A DNA stretch of 64,000 bases from an uncultured Prevotella sp. (GCA_900322035.1 ONYL01000002.1:1-64000), one strand, 5' to 3'. Shown: positions 52,735 through 62,579, counted from the first letter of the stretch. Translations and numbers: made by a program. The notes: generated by a model not told the origin, from the letters alone.

Positions 52735-52790
52735 AATAATATTTTCCTTGTTTGATTAGTTGTTCTTGATGTGAAACGGTAAAAATGAAA

Positions 52791-52866
52791 AAGGTCTTAT
52801 GGGACCACACACAGCAAGCGCACTCCCTATGGGGCGGAGGCTTCCACGGCAATCCTATAAGACCTT
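52791..52866 (-). terminator. Hairpin between rpsB and tsf (terminator or attenuator)
   Basis: AAGGTCTTATGG (52791-52802) pairs with CCTATAAGACCTT (52854-52866) with one extra base, enclosing about 50 nt that can fold further. On the minus strand TTTTTCATTTTT follows. It could end part of the rpsB transcripts before tsf. Confidence 0.55.
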
Positions 52867-52875
52867 CTTTATAGC

Positions 52876-53712
52876 TTATTCAGCGGCAGGAGCCTGCTCC
52901 TCCTTGGGAGCCTCAGCCTCTTCAGCCTTGGGGGCGTCGTTCTCGCGTGCACGGCGAGCGCCACGGCGCTTCTCGGGAGCCTGCTCGTTCTGCTCGGCAG
53001 CAGCCTTCTCGTCGGCCTTCTCTACCTTGCGCTCCTCCAGACCTTCGGCAATAGCACCGCAGATAGCGTCGAGAATCACCTCAACACTGTCCTTAGCGTC
53101 GTCGTTGGCAGGAATCACGTAGTCGATGTCGCGGGGATCGCTGTTGGTGTCAACGATGGCGAACACAGGGATGCCGAGGCGCTTGGCCTCTTTCACGGCA
53201 ATGTGCTCTTTCATGACGTCAACCACGAAGAGGGCAGAAGGCAGACGGGTCAAGTCGGCGATAGAACCGAGGTTCTTCTCAAGCTTAGCGCGCTGACGGG
53301 TTATCTGCAGGAGCTCACGCTTCGAGAGGTTGGAGAAAGTACCGTCGTTCATCAGACGGTCGATGTTCGTCATTTTCTTCACGGCCTTGCGGATGGTGGT
53401 GAAGTTGGTGAGCATACCGCCCGGCCAACGCTCGATCACGTAAGGCATATTCACTGAAGTGGCCTTCTCGGCTACGATATCCTTAGCCTGTTTTTTAGTA
53501 GCGACGAAGAGAATCTTCTTTCCCGACTTGGCGATGGCCTTGATGGCATCGCATGCCTCGTCGATTTTGGCAACGGTCTTGTTCAGATCGATGATGTGGA
53601 TGCCATTGCGCTCCATGAAGATATAGGGAGCCATGGCGGGGTTCCACTTGCGGCGGAGGTGTCCAAAGTGGCAACCTGCCTGCAGTAACTGGTCAAAGTT
53701 TGTTCTTGACAT
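52876..53712 (-). CDS. rpsB: 30S ribosomal protein S2
   Basis: A 278-residue S2. Seen: NFDQLLQAGCHFGHLRRKWNPAMAPYIFMERNGIHIIDLNKTV, KKILFVATKKQAKDIV, YVIERWPGGMLTNFTTIRKAV, LPSALFVVDVMKEHIAVKEAKRLGIPVFAIVDTNSDPRDIDYVIPANDDA. The core ends near residue 220 and is followed by a low-complexity Glu/Ala/Lys/Arg tail of about 55 residues, typical of Bacteroidetes S2 proteins. Confidence 0.97.
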   Translation of the reverse strand: MSRTNFDQLLQAGCHFGHLRRKWNPAMAPYIFMERNGIHIIDLNKTVAKIDEACDAIKAIAKSGKKILFVATKKQAKDIVAEKATSVNMPYVIERWPGGMLTNFTTIRKAVKKMTNIDRLMNDGTFSNLSKRELLQITRQRAKLEKNLGSIADLTRLPSALFVVDVMKEHIAVKEAKRLGIPVFAIVDTNSDPRDIDYVIPANDDAKDSVEVILDAICGAIAEGLEERKVEKADEKAAAEQNEQAPEKRRGARRARENDAPKAEEAEAPKEEQAPAAE

Positions 53713-53851
53713 TGTCTTGCTTGTTTTTGTTTGTTTACTTTCTGTTGAATTCTATGCCGCCATTTGGCGGTTGGGCTTAGAATCAATCCAGTGGTAGTCC
53801 GACACGGGTTGGAATCTACTGGATTTAGATGCTAAACACGCAGTCCAGTGG

Positions 53852-54238
53852 TTAACGCTTACTGAACTGGAAGCGACGGCGAGCCTTGGGACGTCCCGGC
53901 TTCTTACGCTCAACAGCACGGCTGTCGCGTGTCAGGAAACCAGCATCCTTGAGCTGTTTCTTGTCCTCAGCATTCACCTTCACCAAGGCGCGGGCAATGG
54001 CGAGGCGCAGAGCCTGGCTCTGACCTGTGAAACCGCCACCGTCGAGGTTGGCCTTGATGTCATATTTCTCAGCAACATCGAGAAGCTGCAGAGGCTGCTT
54101 CACGACATACTGCAGAATGGCAGAGGGGAAGAAATCCTTGATGTCCTTTTTGTTGATTGTTATCTTGCCGGTTCCCTCACTGAGGAAAACGCGCGCAACG
54201 GCGCTCTTGCGACGGCCAAGTGCATTAATTACTTCCAT
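53852..54238 (-). CDS. rpsI: 30S ribosomal protein S9
   Basis: A 128-residue S9, normal length. Seen: NALGRRKSAVARVFLSEGTGKITINKKDIKDFFP, GGGFTGQSQALRLAIARALV and the basic end KKPGRPKARRRFQFSKR. It starts 10 bp after the rplM stop; the rplM-rpsI pair is almost universal. About 140 bp separate it from rpsB downstream. Confidence 0.98.
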   Translation of the reverse strand: MEVINALGRRKSAVARVFLSEGTGKITINKKDIKDFFPSAILQYVVKQPLQLLDVAEKYDIKANLDGGGFTGQSQALRLAIARALVKVNAEDKKQLKDAGFLTRDSRAVERKKPGRPKARRRFQFSKR

Positions 54239-54248
54239 CTTTCCTTAA

Positions 54249-54710
54249 TTATTTATACTGGTTAATGTCGACTGACTTGGGCTTCTGAGCTTCCTTGTCG
54301 TGCTCGGGACCTTCAAAAACATAGAGATTGTCCATCAATGAGCGGCCTAAGGGACCCTTGGGGAGCATACCCTTCACGGCGTGACGGATGATCTTGTCGA
54401 TACCGCCGGGGCGCTTGCGAAGTTCAGCGGGAGTGTTGAAGCGCTGGCCACCGGGATAACCAGTATAGCGGGTGTAGATTTTGTCGGTCTCCTTCTTGCC
54501 GGTGAAGCGTACCTTAGCGGCATTGATCAGGATGACGTTGTCACCGCAATCTACGTGCGGCGTGAATGACGGCTTGTACTTGCCACGGAGCAGTTTGGCA
54601 ACCTTTGAGCACAGACGGCCCACAACCTGATCGGTTGCGTCTACCACGACCCACTCCTTCTTTACCGTCTCCTTATTGGCGGAGACAGTCTTGAAACTTA
54701 ATGTGTCCAT
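54249..54710 (-). CDS. rplM: 50S ribosomal protein L13
   Basis: A 153-residue L13. Seen: KEWVVVDATDQVVGRLCSKVAKLLRGKYKPSFTPHVDCGDNVILINAAKVRFTGKK, DKIYTRYTGYPGGQRF, RHAVKGMLPKGPLGRSLMDNLYVFEGPEHDKEAQKP. First gene of the ribosomal protein group. A leader of about 170 nt precedes it. Confidence 0.98.
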   Translation of the reverse strand: MDTLSFKTVSANKETVKKEWVVVDATDQVVGRLCSKVAKLLRGKYKPSFTPHVDCGDNVILINAAKVRFTGKKETDKIYTRYTGYPGGQRFNTPAELRKRPGGIDKIIRHAVKGMLPKGPLGRSLMDNLYVFEGPEHDKEAQKPKSVDINQYK

Positions 54711-54894
54711 TTGATTTTTTTAATAACTACTAAAAAACTTTTTATTTACGTGCTTGGGCACATCCTTGTGGATATGTCCTCGCAGGTTTTCCGAGCGATT
54801 CTCTAACCGCCATGCTCGGCCAAAAGCATGACTATTAACACTCCCGGAAGGAGGGTTCTAAGTGTTCCCTCATAATAATCGGTGCGCAAAATTA
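54711..54894 (-). promoter_or_regulatory. rplM promoter and structured leader
   Basis: On the minus strand TAATTTTG (54887-54894) is a -7 box. The leader to the rplM ATG is about 170 nt and has pairing potential, for example ACCCTCCTTCCGGGAGTG with its inner hairpin. Ribosomal protein leaders are often autoregulatory; that is not shown here. Confidence 0.5.
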
Positions 54895-55081
54895 CACATT
54901 ATTTTTTATATACCCCCGTCCGCAGGTGTACGACCATAAAAGATTTATAGATATTTAACACGCATTTCCTTACCAGCTTCTAAAAGAGGAGGCTGGGGGG
55001 CGTCCTTTTAGGGAGACCGGCGGGGGCTTTGCCTTCGGCACGAAGGGTTTTATGGCTTTGGTAAAGAATGAATACACGCTC

Positions 55082-55387
55082 CTACCGGCCGACGTATTTC
55101 TTTCCCCCGCGTATGTAGGGCTGGTGAGGCTGGGGCTGGTGAATCTTGCGCCCGGAGAGGTCGAAGGTCTACTCGCCCGCATGTCGGTCGGGTTGAGTCG
55201 CCGGTCTGATGCCCGTCAACACAGGAGGGAAGAGTTTTTGCCTGCCTTCCGCATCCATCAGCATCTCCCCGTTGTCGTCCACTGTCAGCAGGCGGTAGCG
55301 GTTGCCGGGCGTAGCGAAGCTATACGGCTGGATTACTAAGAATAGAACCCAATGGTGAAACTTACCCTTGAATAGACGCATTGGCAA
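55082..55387 (-). pseudogene. Decayed 3' end of a secreted-protein gene
   Basis: In one minus-strand frame the translation contains ATPGNRYRLLTVDDNGEMLM, DAEGRQKLFPPVLTGIRPAT, then an in-frame TAG at about 55172, and in the same frame FDLSGRKIHQPQPHQPYIRGGKKYVGR before the final stop at 55082-55084. The tail is strikingly like the C-terminal tail of the GH53 enzyme (DFSGR ... YIRGGKKYVAR). No upstream start or protein body is found, because rightward the sequence soon becomes the GT4 promoter. It is best read as the fossil end of an exported protein. Confidence 0.6.
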
Positions 55388-55563
55388 AGTCTGATGAAGA
55401 TTTATGGCCTAATTTTTCCACGAATTTGTATTCAAGAAGGCGCATTGCCATATCTCACCCACTGGACTTACGATGTAGCGCCATTGTACAATTCTTATAA
55501 AAGCCTGACAACCTTATCCGTATTTTTCGACAAAAAAGCGACGGATATTCCAATATTTTTGTG

Positions 55564-55571
55564 TAAGTTTG
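55564..55571 (+). promoter_or_regulatory. Candidate -7 element of the glycosyltransferase pair
   Basis: TAAGTTTG matches TAnnTTTG, 35 bp before the chosen ATG at 55607. It rules out the longer frame starting at 55394. Confidence 0.55.
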
Positions 55572-55606
55572 CAACGCTCAACGAAAAGACGACAATATTC
55601 ACGACA

Positions 55607-56881
55607 ATGAGAGTTCTGATCGTAAACACAAGCGAGCGCACAGGCGGGGCGGCAATCGCCGCCAACCGGCTCAAGGACGCGCTCAACAACAGCGGTGTCA
55701 AGACCATGATGCTGGTGACAGACAAGGAGACCGACGACATCACCGTGGCGGCACTGCCCCACAAGTGGCTGCTGCAATGGCACTTCCTATGGGAGCGGTG
55801 GTGCATCTTTCTTCACCTGCACTTCAAACGCCGCCATCTTTTCGAGATCGACATCGCCAACAGCGGTTCCGACATCACCGGCACGAAAGAGTTTCAAGAG
55901 GCCGACGTTATCCATCTGAACTGGATCAATCAGGGCATGCTCTCACTGAAGAGCATCCAGAAGATTCTACAGAGTGGCAAGCCCGTGGTGTGGACCATGC
56001 ACGACATGTGGCCGGCTACGGGCATCTGCCATCTCACACTCGGCTGCCGCAATTTTGAGCAGGGCTGTGCCAACTGCCAATACCTGCCGGGCGGTGGTGG
56101 GCGAAACGACGTGGCGGCAAAGGTGTGGCGGCGCAAAAAGAAGCTCCTCGATAAATACAGCGTCGCCTTTGTGGCTTGTTCGCAATGGCTTGCCAACGAG
56201 GCAAAGGCCAGCGCCCTGCTCCGGGGACAGCGAGTGGAGAGCATTCCCAATGCCATCGACACGCGGGTATTCCATCCGCAACACAAGTCCGACTGCCGCA
56301 ACCACCTGCATCTGCCTGCCGACAAAAAGCTCATTCTCTTCGTTTCACAACGTGTCACCAACGTCAACAAAGGCATGGACTATCTCATCCGGGCCTGTAA
56401 AAAATTAGTGACTGAACAGCCAACGCTTGCTTCCGATACCGCTATCGTCGTCATGGGCGGCCACGCCGAGGAGATAGCCGACAAATTTGACCTGCCCGTC
56501 TATCCCTTGGGCTACATCAACAATCCCCAATTGGCCTCACAAGCCTACAGCGCCTGCGATGTCTTTGTGTTGCCTTCGCTCTCCGAGAACCTTCCCAACA
56601 CGATCATGGAGGCCATGGCCTGCGGATTGCCTTGTGTTGGCTTCAATGTGGGTGGCATTCCAGAGGAGATCGACCATCTGCAAAACGGCTACGTGGCCCA
56701 CTACCAGGACAGCGACGACTTGGAGAGGGGCATTGAATGGGTGCTGACTTCGCCAGACTATGCGCTGTTGAGCCAGAATGCTGTCAGCAAAGTGACAGCC
56801 CATTATTCACAACAAAGTGTTGCCAGCCAATACATCAAGCTATATAATAAGGTGTTGGACGACAGCAAAAGAAGAATATGA
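55607..56881 (+). CDS. GT4-type glycosyltransferase
   Basis: A 424-residue GT-B-fold glycosyltransferase. The start MRVLIVNTSERTGGAAIAANRL is the usual N-terminal Rossmann strand and glycine loop; PVVWTMHDMWPATGICH, FVACSQWLANEA and IPNAIDTRVFHP follow. The C-terminal donor domain shows KLILFVSQRVTNVNKGMDYLI, VYPLGYINNPQLASQAYSACDVFVLPSLSENLPNTIMEAMACGLPCVGFNVGGIPE with the conserved Glu pair. It adds a sugar from a nucleotide donor in the cytoplasm, probably for capsule, exopolysaccharide or O-glycan. It overlaps the GT2 gene by 4 bp. Confidence 0.9.
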   Translation: MRVLIVNTSERTGGAAIAANRLKDALNNSGVKTMMLVTDKETDDITVAALPHKWLLQWHFLWERWCIFLHLHFKRRHLFEIDIANSGSDITGTKEFQEADVIHLNWINQGMLSLKSIQKILQSGKPVVWTMHDMWPATGICHLTLGCRNFEQGCANCQYLPGGGGRNDVAAKVWRRKKKLLDKYSVAFVACSQWLANEAKASALLRGQRVESIPNAIDTRVFHPQHKSDCRNHLHLPADKKLILFVSQRVTNVNKGMDYLIRACKKLVTEQPTLASDTAIVVMGGHAEEIADKFDLPVYPLGYINNPQLASQAYSACDVFVLPSLSENLPNTIMEAMACGLPCVGFNVGGIPEEIDHLQNGYVAHYQDSDDLERGIEWVLTSPDYALLSQNAVSKVTAHYSQQSVASQYIKLYNKVLDDSKRRI

Positions 56882-57666
56882 TCAAGTTCACCATCATCAC
56901 TTGCACATACAACGCCGGGCATGAACTGCAGCGCACAACCGACAGCGTGTTGCGACAGACCTATCCAGAGGTAGAACACATCATCCAAGACGGCTGCTCG
57001 CGCGACAAGACCTTAGAGATTGCCAACGAATACAAGCAGGTCAGCGATCAGGAAAGCTCTGCCCACGACGTGATCATCGTCTCCGAAACCGACGGCGGAC
57101 TCTACGACGCCATGAACCGTAGCCTCAAGCGCGCCACCGGCGACTACGTAGTGTTTCTCAACGCGGGCGACAAGCTGCCGGATTCCGATACGCTCGAACA
57201 GTTGGCGGCAGCTATCGGGAAGGCCACGCCCTTGCCCGGTGTACTCTACGGCGACACCAACATCGTCGACGACCAAGGACGCTTTCTCCACCGCCGTCGC
57301 CTCGCCCCGCCCGAGAAGCTCTCGTGGCGGTCGTTCTTGAACGGCATGTTGGTCTGCCATCAGTCGTTCTATGCCCTGACCTCCATCGCCAAAGCCACCC
57401 CATACGATCTGCGCTTTCGGTTGAGTGCCGACGTCGACTGGTGCATCCGCGTGATGAAGGAAGCACACAGGCAGCACCGCCCGCTGCTCAACAGCCACCT
57501 CGTGCTGTGCGACTATCTTGAGGGCGGAATGTCGGTAAAGAATCATCGGGCCTCCCTGCAAGAGCGGTTCACGGTAATGCGCCGCCACTACGGATTATTG
57601 CCCACGCTTTTCATGCATTTTTGTTTCATTTTCCGGGCCATCGGTAAGAAAAAACGTGAAGTATAA
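56878..57666 (+). CDS. GT2-family glycosyltransferase
   Basis: A 262-residue GT-A-fold glycosyltransferase. Seen: FTIITCTYNAGHELQRTTDSVLRQTYPEVEHIIQDGCSRDKTLEI, SETDGGLYDAMNRSLKRATGDYVVFLNAGD, YGDTNIV and the later CHQSFYAL and LSADVDWCIRVM. It resembles WcaE/WcaA-like enzymes of exopolysaccharide clusters. Start ATG overlaps the GT4 stop, so both are translated together. Substrate unknown. Confidence 0.9.
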   Translation: MIKFTIITCTYNAGHELQRTTDSVLRQTYPEVEHIIQDGCSRDKTLEIANEYKQVSDQESSAHDVIIVSETDGGLYDAMNRSLKRATGDYVVFLNAGDKLPDSDTLEQLAAAIGKATPLPGVLYGDTNIVDDQGRFLHRRRLAPPEKLSWRSFLNGMLVCHQSFYALTSIAKATPYDLRFRLSADVDWCIRVMKEAHRQHRPLLNSHLVLCDYLEGGMSVKNHRASLQERFTVMRRHYGLLPTLFMHFCFIFRAIGKKKREV

Positions 57667-58013
57667 GTTGTGTGACTGGTATTTCTGAAGCAACAAACAA
57701 AATTCAACTCCACTAAATCATAAAGTGGCTTACTGAAAATCAGAAGCCGATACACTCATCAACAGGAGGCAAGAAAGCTGAATGGGCTTTTTGTCTCCCA
57801 CTACTGATTTGCCCGTCATCCATCATTTCCCCGGAAATCTTTTACCACACACCAACCAACATATGGGCAATGATTTTCAAGAATACGGTTCATTTATAGC
57901 TAAACTATCAGAGAAAACCAAGAAAACTATTGCTAAATGAAATATAATGATTAACTTTGCCAGCAAAATGTAGCAAAAGTGGGCAAATAGCCAACAAGAA
58001 GAAAAGAAAGCAA
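57667..58013. other. Intergenic region with the gltB promoter
   Basis: 347 bp between the GT2 gene and gltB. Apart from the full promoter near its right end I see no gene or strong hairpin. Confidence 0.6.
57930..57959 (+). promoter_or_regulatory. Promoter of gltBD
   Basis: TTG (57930-57932), 19 bp, then TAACTTTG (57952-57959): full Bacteroidetes promoter. It supports the start at 58014 over the longer frame at 57957. Confidence 0.8.
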
Positions 58014-61000
58014 ATGGTAAAAGGATTGTATTCAGCACACTACGAACATGATGCCTGTGGTGTTGGTATGGTGGTCAACATTCACGGCAACAAAAGCCAC
58101 GAACTGGTAGACAACGCACTGAAAGTGCTTGAGAACATGCGCCATCGTGGCGCTGAAGGGGCAGACAACAAGACGGGCGATGGTGCCGGCATCATGTTGC
58201 AGATCCCTCATGAGTTTATCCTGCTCCAGGGTATTCCCGTTCCTGAGAAAGGCAAATACGGCACCGGTCTGGTGTTCCTGCCCAAGGAGCAGAAGGCGCA
58301 ACAGAAGATTCTCTCTATTATGATTGAGGAGATAGAGCGTGTCGGGCTGCAACTAATGCACCTGCGCACGGTGCCCACACAGCCCGAATGCCTGGGTAAG
58401 ATGGCACAAGAGACGGAACCCGACATCAAACAGGTGTTTGTCACCGGTGTCACCGACGAGGACGTACCCTTTTTCGAGCGCACTCTCTATCTGATCAGAA
58501 AGAAAATAGAGCGCCGCGTTATGGAGCTCATGCGCGAAAACCCATCGGAACCCTACGACAAGTTCTATATCTGCTCGCTTTCCAGCAAGAATATTGTATA
58601 TAAAGGCATGTTGTCGAGTCTTCAGCTCAGGCAATATTTCCCCGACCTGACCAACAACTACTTCACCAGCGGACTGGCCCTGGTGCACAGCCGCTTCTCC
58701 ACCAACACCTTCCCCACTTGGTCGCTCGCCCAGCCTTTCCGGTTGCTGTGCCACAATGGCGAGATCAACACCATCCGTGGCAACCGCGGATGGATGAAAG
58801 CCCGCGAGAGTGTACTCTCAGGGGGTGCCTTAGGCGACATCAGCGACATCAAGCCCATCGTGCAACCTGGCATGAGCGATTCGGCCAGCATGGACAACGT
58901 GTTTGAGTTTCTCGTCATGAGCGGACTGTCGCTGCCCCATGCCATGGCCATCATGGTGCCGGAGAGCTTCAACGACAAGAATCCCATCAGCGAGGATCTG
59001 AAAGCCTTCTACGAATACCACTCCATTCTGATGGAGCCTTGGGACGGCCCCGCCGCCCTGCTCTTCAGCGACGGCCGATACGCGGGCGGTATGCTCGACC
59101 GCAATGGACTGCGGCCGGCCCGCTACACCATCACGAAGAAAGACACGATGGTGGTGGCATCGGAAGTGGGCGTAATGGACTTCGATCCGGCTGAGATTGC
59201 GGAGAAGGGACGACTGCAACCAGGAAAAATCCTGCTGATCGACACCCAGGAAGGAAAAATCTACTATGACGGAGAGATCAAGGAACGGCTTGCCGCTGAG
59301 CATCCTTATCGCCAATGGCTCAACACCAACCGCATACAGCTGGAGAATATCCACTCGGGACGCAAGGTGGAAAACGCCGTAGACCATCTCGCCGCCAAGG
59401 GCGTGGAGTTCGGATTCGGCGAGGAGGACATCGAGAACACCCTCATCCCCATGGCCACCAACGGCCAGGAACCCACCGCCTCCATGGGCAACGACACGCC
59501 ATTAGCCGCGCTGAGCGACCGTCCGCAGATCTTCTTCAACTATTTCCGGCAGCAGTTTGCCCAGGTCACCAACCCCGCCATCGACTCCATCCGCGAGAAC
59601 CTCGTGATGAGTCTCACGGAATACATCGGACGAGTGGGCACGGGGATTCTCAATCCCGACGAGAGCAACTGCAAGATGGTGCGCCTGCCCCACCCCATTC
59701 TGACCAACACTCAGCTCGACATCCTCTGCAACATCCGATATAAAGGTTTCAACACCGTAAAGCTGCCCATTCTCTTCGAAGTGGAACGCGGCGAGGAGGG
59801 GCTGCAGGAAGCCCTCGACGACATCTGCCACAAGGCCGAGAAGAGCGTCGACGAGGGCTGCAACTACATCATCCTCACCGACCGCGGTGCCGATGAACGT
59901 CACGCCTGCATTCCCAGCCTGTTGGCCGTGAGCGCCGTACACCACTATCTCATCAATGTGGGCAAGCGCGTGCAGACGGCCCTCATTGTGGAGTCGGGAG
60001 AGATCCGCGAGGTGATGCATGCCGCCCTGCTCTTAGGCTATGGTGCCTCAGCCCTATGTCCCTACATGGTCTATGCCATCCTCGACGACCTCGTCAAGCG
60101 CAAGAAGATACAGGAAAACTACGCCACCGCCGAAGCCAACTATATCAAAGCCGTCAAGAAAGGCCTGCTGAAGATCATGGCCAAGATGGGCATCTCCACC
60201 ATACGCTCCTACCGCGGTGCAAAGATTTTTGAGAGCGTGGGACTCTCGGAGAGTCTGCTGCGCAACTATTTCGGCACAACTGTCTCCACCATTGGCGGTA
60301 TCGGACTGAAGACCATAGCTCGCGACGCCATCGCCTTCCACGACATGGCCTTCAGAAACGGCGGCCACCTGCTTCCCAATCAGGGACAGTTCCACTACCG
60401 CAAGGACGGCATCCGCCATGCCTGGAACCCGGAGACCATCATTTCCCTGCAGCGGGCTGTGAGAACCAACCGCTTCGAGGACTTCAAGAAATACACAGAA
60501 CTGGCCGACAAGAAGGACCGCCCCATCTTCATCCGCGACTTCTTCGACTTCAAGCGCAACCCCATCGACATCAGCAAGGTGGAGCCCGTGGAGAGCATCG
60601 TGAAGCACTTCGTCACCGGAGCCATGTCGTTCGGCGCGCTCTCCAAGGAGGCCCACGAGGCGCTCGCCCTGGCCATGAACAAGCTCGGGACGCGCAGCAA
60701 CACGGGCGAGGGCGGTGAGGACGAGGAGCGTTTCCACACCTCCGTCGACGGAATATCGCTTTCCAGCAAGACCAAGCAAGTGGCTTCGGGCAGATTCGGA
60801 GTCACCACCAAATACCTTGTCAACGCCGAGGAAATACAGATCAAAGTGGCGCAAGGCGCCAAGCCGGGAGAGGGCGGACAGCTGCCCGGATTCAAAGTGA
60901 ACGAGGTGATCGCCAAGACACGTCACTCCATCCCGGGCATCAGCCTCATTTCTCCCCCTCCCCACCACGACATCTACTCCATCGAGGATCTGGCCCAGCT

Positions 61001-62579
61001 CATCTTCGACCTGAAGAATGTGAACCCCAAGGCCGCCATCAGTGTAAAACTTGTGGCCGAGAGCGGCGTGGGCACTATTGCCGCAGGTGTGGCCAAGGCG
61101 AAGGCCGACCTCATCGTCATCTCGGGCGCTGAGGGAGGAACGGGAGCCAGCCCAGCCAGCAGCATGCGCTTCGCCGGCATATCGCCAGAGATCGGCATTG
61201 CCGAGACACAGCAGACACTGGTGAAAAACGGACTGCGCGGCAAGGTGCGCCTGCAGGTAGACGGCCAACTGAAGACCGGACGCGACGTCATCCTCATGGC
61301 CTTGCTCGGCGCTGAGGAGTTTGGCTTTGGAACTGCGGCACTCATCACCTTGGGCTGCGTGATGATGCGCAAGTGCAACCTCAACACCTGCCCCATGGGC
61401 GTGGCCACACAGGATCCGAAGCTGCGCGCCCACTTCAGGGGCAACTACCACTATGTCGTCAATTTCTTCACGATGCTCGCCGAGGAAGTACGCGGCTATT
61501 TGGCCGAGATGGGATTCACCCGGCTTGAGGACATCGTGGGCCGCACCGACCTCATCCTGTTGCACGACTGCGGAGGTGCCACCGAGGATCCCGTGTGGAA
61601 GGTCGCTCCCGCCCTGCGCGACAAGTACGAGTCGCTCGACTTCTCACGCCTGCTCCACCAGGAACAGCACCCCCACACCACCTACTATCACTCAGAGAAT
61701 CAGATCCACGACCTCAGCAACGTGCTCGACCAGCAGCTTATCCGTGGGGCCCGGAAGGCCGTGGAAAACAACGGTGAGGCCGACCTCGACTTCAGTATCA
61801 AGAACACCGACCGCGCCGTGGGTGCCATGCTCAGCGGCTATATCGAGCGTCACCGCTCGGAAGCCATCGCCCGGGGTGAGGCCACCGACGAGACCACCGA
61901 CGACATCACCATCAACGTGAAGTTCAAGGGATCGGCCGGACAGAGTTTCGGGGCCTTCCTCGTCAAAGGCGTAGATTTCAAACTCGAAGGCGACACCAAC
62001 GACTACTTCGCCAAGGGACTGAGCGGCGGACGCATCAGCATCCTGCCGCCCATCCGCTCCAACTTCGCCGCCGAGGACAACATCATCGCAGGCAACACGG
62101 GGCTCTATGGTGCCACGTCGGGCGAGCTGTATATCAACGGAAAAGTGGGTGAAAGGTTCGGCGTACGCAACTCCGGAGCCACCGCCGTCATCGAAGGGGC
62201 GGGCGACCACTGCTGTGAATACATGACGGGAGGGCGCGTCGTGGTGCTCGGCGAGACAGGACGCAACTTTGCGGCCGGCATGAGCGGAGGCGTGGCCTAC
62301 GTGTGGGACAAGAACCACAACTTCGACTACTTCTGCAACATGGACATGGTGGAAATCAATCTCGTAGAGGAAAACACCTACCGCAAGGAGCTCCACGAAC
62401 TCATCCGCCAGCACTACCTCTACACCGGGTCGAAGCTCGCGCGCATGATGCTCGACGACTGGAACCGCTACGTGGAGGACTTCATCCAGGTGGTGCCCAT
62501 CGAGTACAAGCGGGTGCTGCAAGAGGAACAGGTGCGCAAGCTCCAGCAGAAGATCGCCGACATGCAGAGAGACTACTGA
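58014..62579 (+). CDS. gltB: Glutamate synthase large subunit
   Basis: A 1521-residue GltB, which makes glutamate from glutamine and 2-oxoglutarate. The glutaminase domain begins GLYSAHYEHDACGVGMV with the nucleophile Cys15 and continues MRHRGAEGADNKTGDGAG and RFSTNTFPTWSLAQPFRLLCHNGEINTIRGN. The FMN-binding synthase domain has GAMSFGALSKEAHEALA, NTGEGGEDEERF, GEGGQLPGFKV, RHSIPGISLISPPPHHDIYSIEDL, ISGAEGGTGASPASSM and the 3Fe-4S Cys in LGCVMMRKCNLNTCPMGVATQD. The C-terminal GXGXG beta-helix (GGRISILPPI, GNTGLYGATSGELYINGKVGERFGVRNSGATAVIEGAGDHCCEYMTGGRVVVLGETGRNFAAGMSGG) is complete. Confidence 0.98.
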   Translation: MVKGLYSAHYEHDACGVGMVVNIHGNKSHELVDNALKVLENMRHRGAEGADNKTGDGAGIMLQIPHEFILLQGIPVPEKGKYGTGLVFLPKEQKAQQKILSIMIEEIERVGLQLMHLRTVPTQPECLGKMAQETEPDIKQVFVTGVTDEDVPFFERTLYLIRKKIERRVMELMRENPSEPYDKFYICSLSSKNIVYKGMLSSLQLRQYFPDLTNNYFTSGLALVHSRFSTNTFPTWSLAQPFRLLCHNGEINTIRGNRGWMKARESVLSGGALGDISDIKPIVQPGMSDSASMDNVFEFLVMSGLSLPHAMAIMVPESFNDKNPISEDLKAFYEYHSILMEPWDGPAALLFSDGRYAGGMLDRNGLRPARYTITKKDTMVVASEVGVMDFDPAEIAEKGRLQPGKILLIDTQEGKIYYDGEIKERLAAEHPYRQWLNTNRIQLENIHSGRKVENAVDHLAAKGVEFGFGEEDIENTLIPMATNGQEPTASMGNDTPLAALSDRPQIFFNYFRQQFAQVTNPAIDSIRENLVMSLTEYIGRVGTGILNPDESNCKMVRLPHPILTNTQLDILCNIRYKGFNTVKLPILFEVERGEEGLQEALDDICHKAEKSVDEGCNYIILTDRGADERHACIPSLLAVSAVHHYLINVGKRVQTALIVESGEIREVMHAALLLGYGASALCPYMVYAILDDLVKRKKIQENYATAEANYIKAVKKGLLKIMAKMGISTIRSYRGAKIFESVGLSESLLRNYFGTTVSTIGGIGLKTIARDAIAFHDMAFRNGGHLLPNQGQFHYRKDGIRHAWNPETIISLQRAVRTNRFEDFKKYTELADKKDRPIFIRDFFDFKRNPIDISKVEPVESIVKHFVTGAMSFGALSKEAHEALALAMNKLGTRSNTGEGGEDEERFHTSVDGISLSSKTKQVASGRFGVTTKYLVNAEEIQIKVAQGAKPGEGGQLPGFKVNEVIAKTRHSIPGISLISPPPHHDIYSIEDLAQLIFDLKNVNPKAAISVKLVAESGVGTIAAGVAKAKADLIVISGAEGGTGASPASSMRFAGISPEIGIAETQQTLVKNGLRGKVRLQVDGQLKTGRDVILMALLGAEEFGFGTAALITLGCVMMRKCNLNTCPMGVATQDPKLRAHFRGNYHYVVNFFTMLAEEVRGYLAEMGFTRLEDIVGRTDLILLHDCGGATEDPVWKVAPALRDKYESLDFSRLLHQEQHPHTTYYHSENQIHDLSNVLDQQLIRGARKAVENNGEADLDFSIKNTDRAVGAMLSGYIERHRSEAIARGEATDETTDDITINVKFKGSAGQSFGAFLVKGVDFKLEGDTNDYFAKGLSGGRISILPPIRSNFAAEDNIIAGNTGLYGATSGELYINGKVGERFGVRNSGATAVIEGAGDHCCEYMTGGRVVVLGETGRNFAAGMSGGVAYVWDKNHNFDYFCNMDMVEINLVEENTYRKELHELIRQHYLYTGSKLARMMLDDWNRYVEDFIQVVPIEYKRVLQEEQVRKLQQKIADMQRDY

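Noticed and set aside
55394..55606. N-terminal extension of the GT4 glycosyltransferase
   Set aside because: The extension overlaps the likely -7 box at 55564-55571, and the family start (MRVLIVNTSERTGG) is at 55607.
60054..61565. Open frame of 503 codons on the minus strand
   Set aside because: Antisense to gltB, with no motifs or RBS. gltB is unmistakable in this interval.
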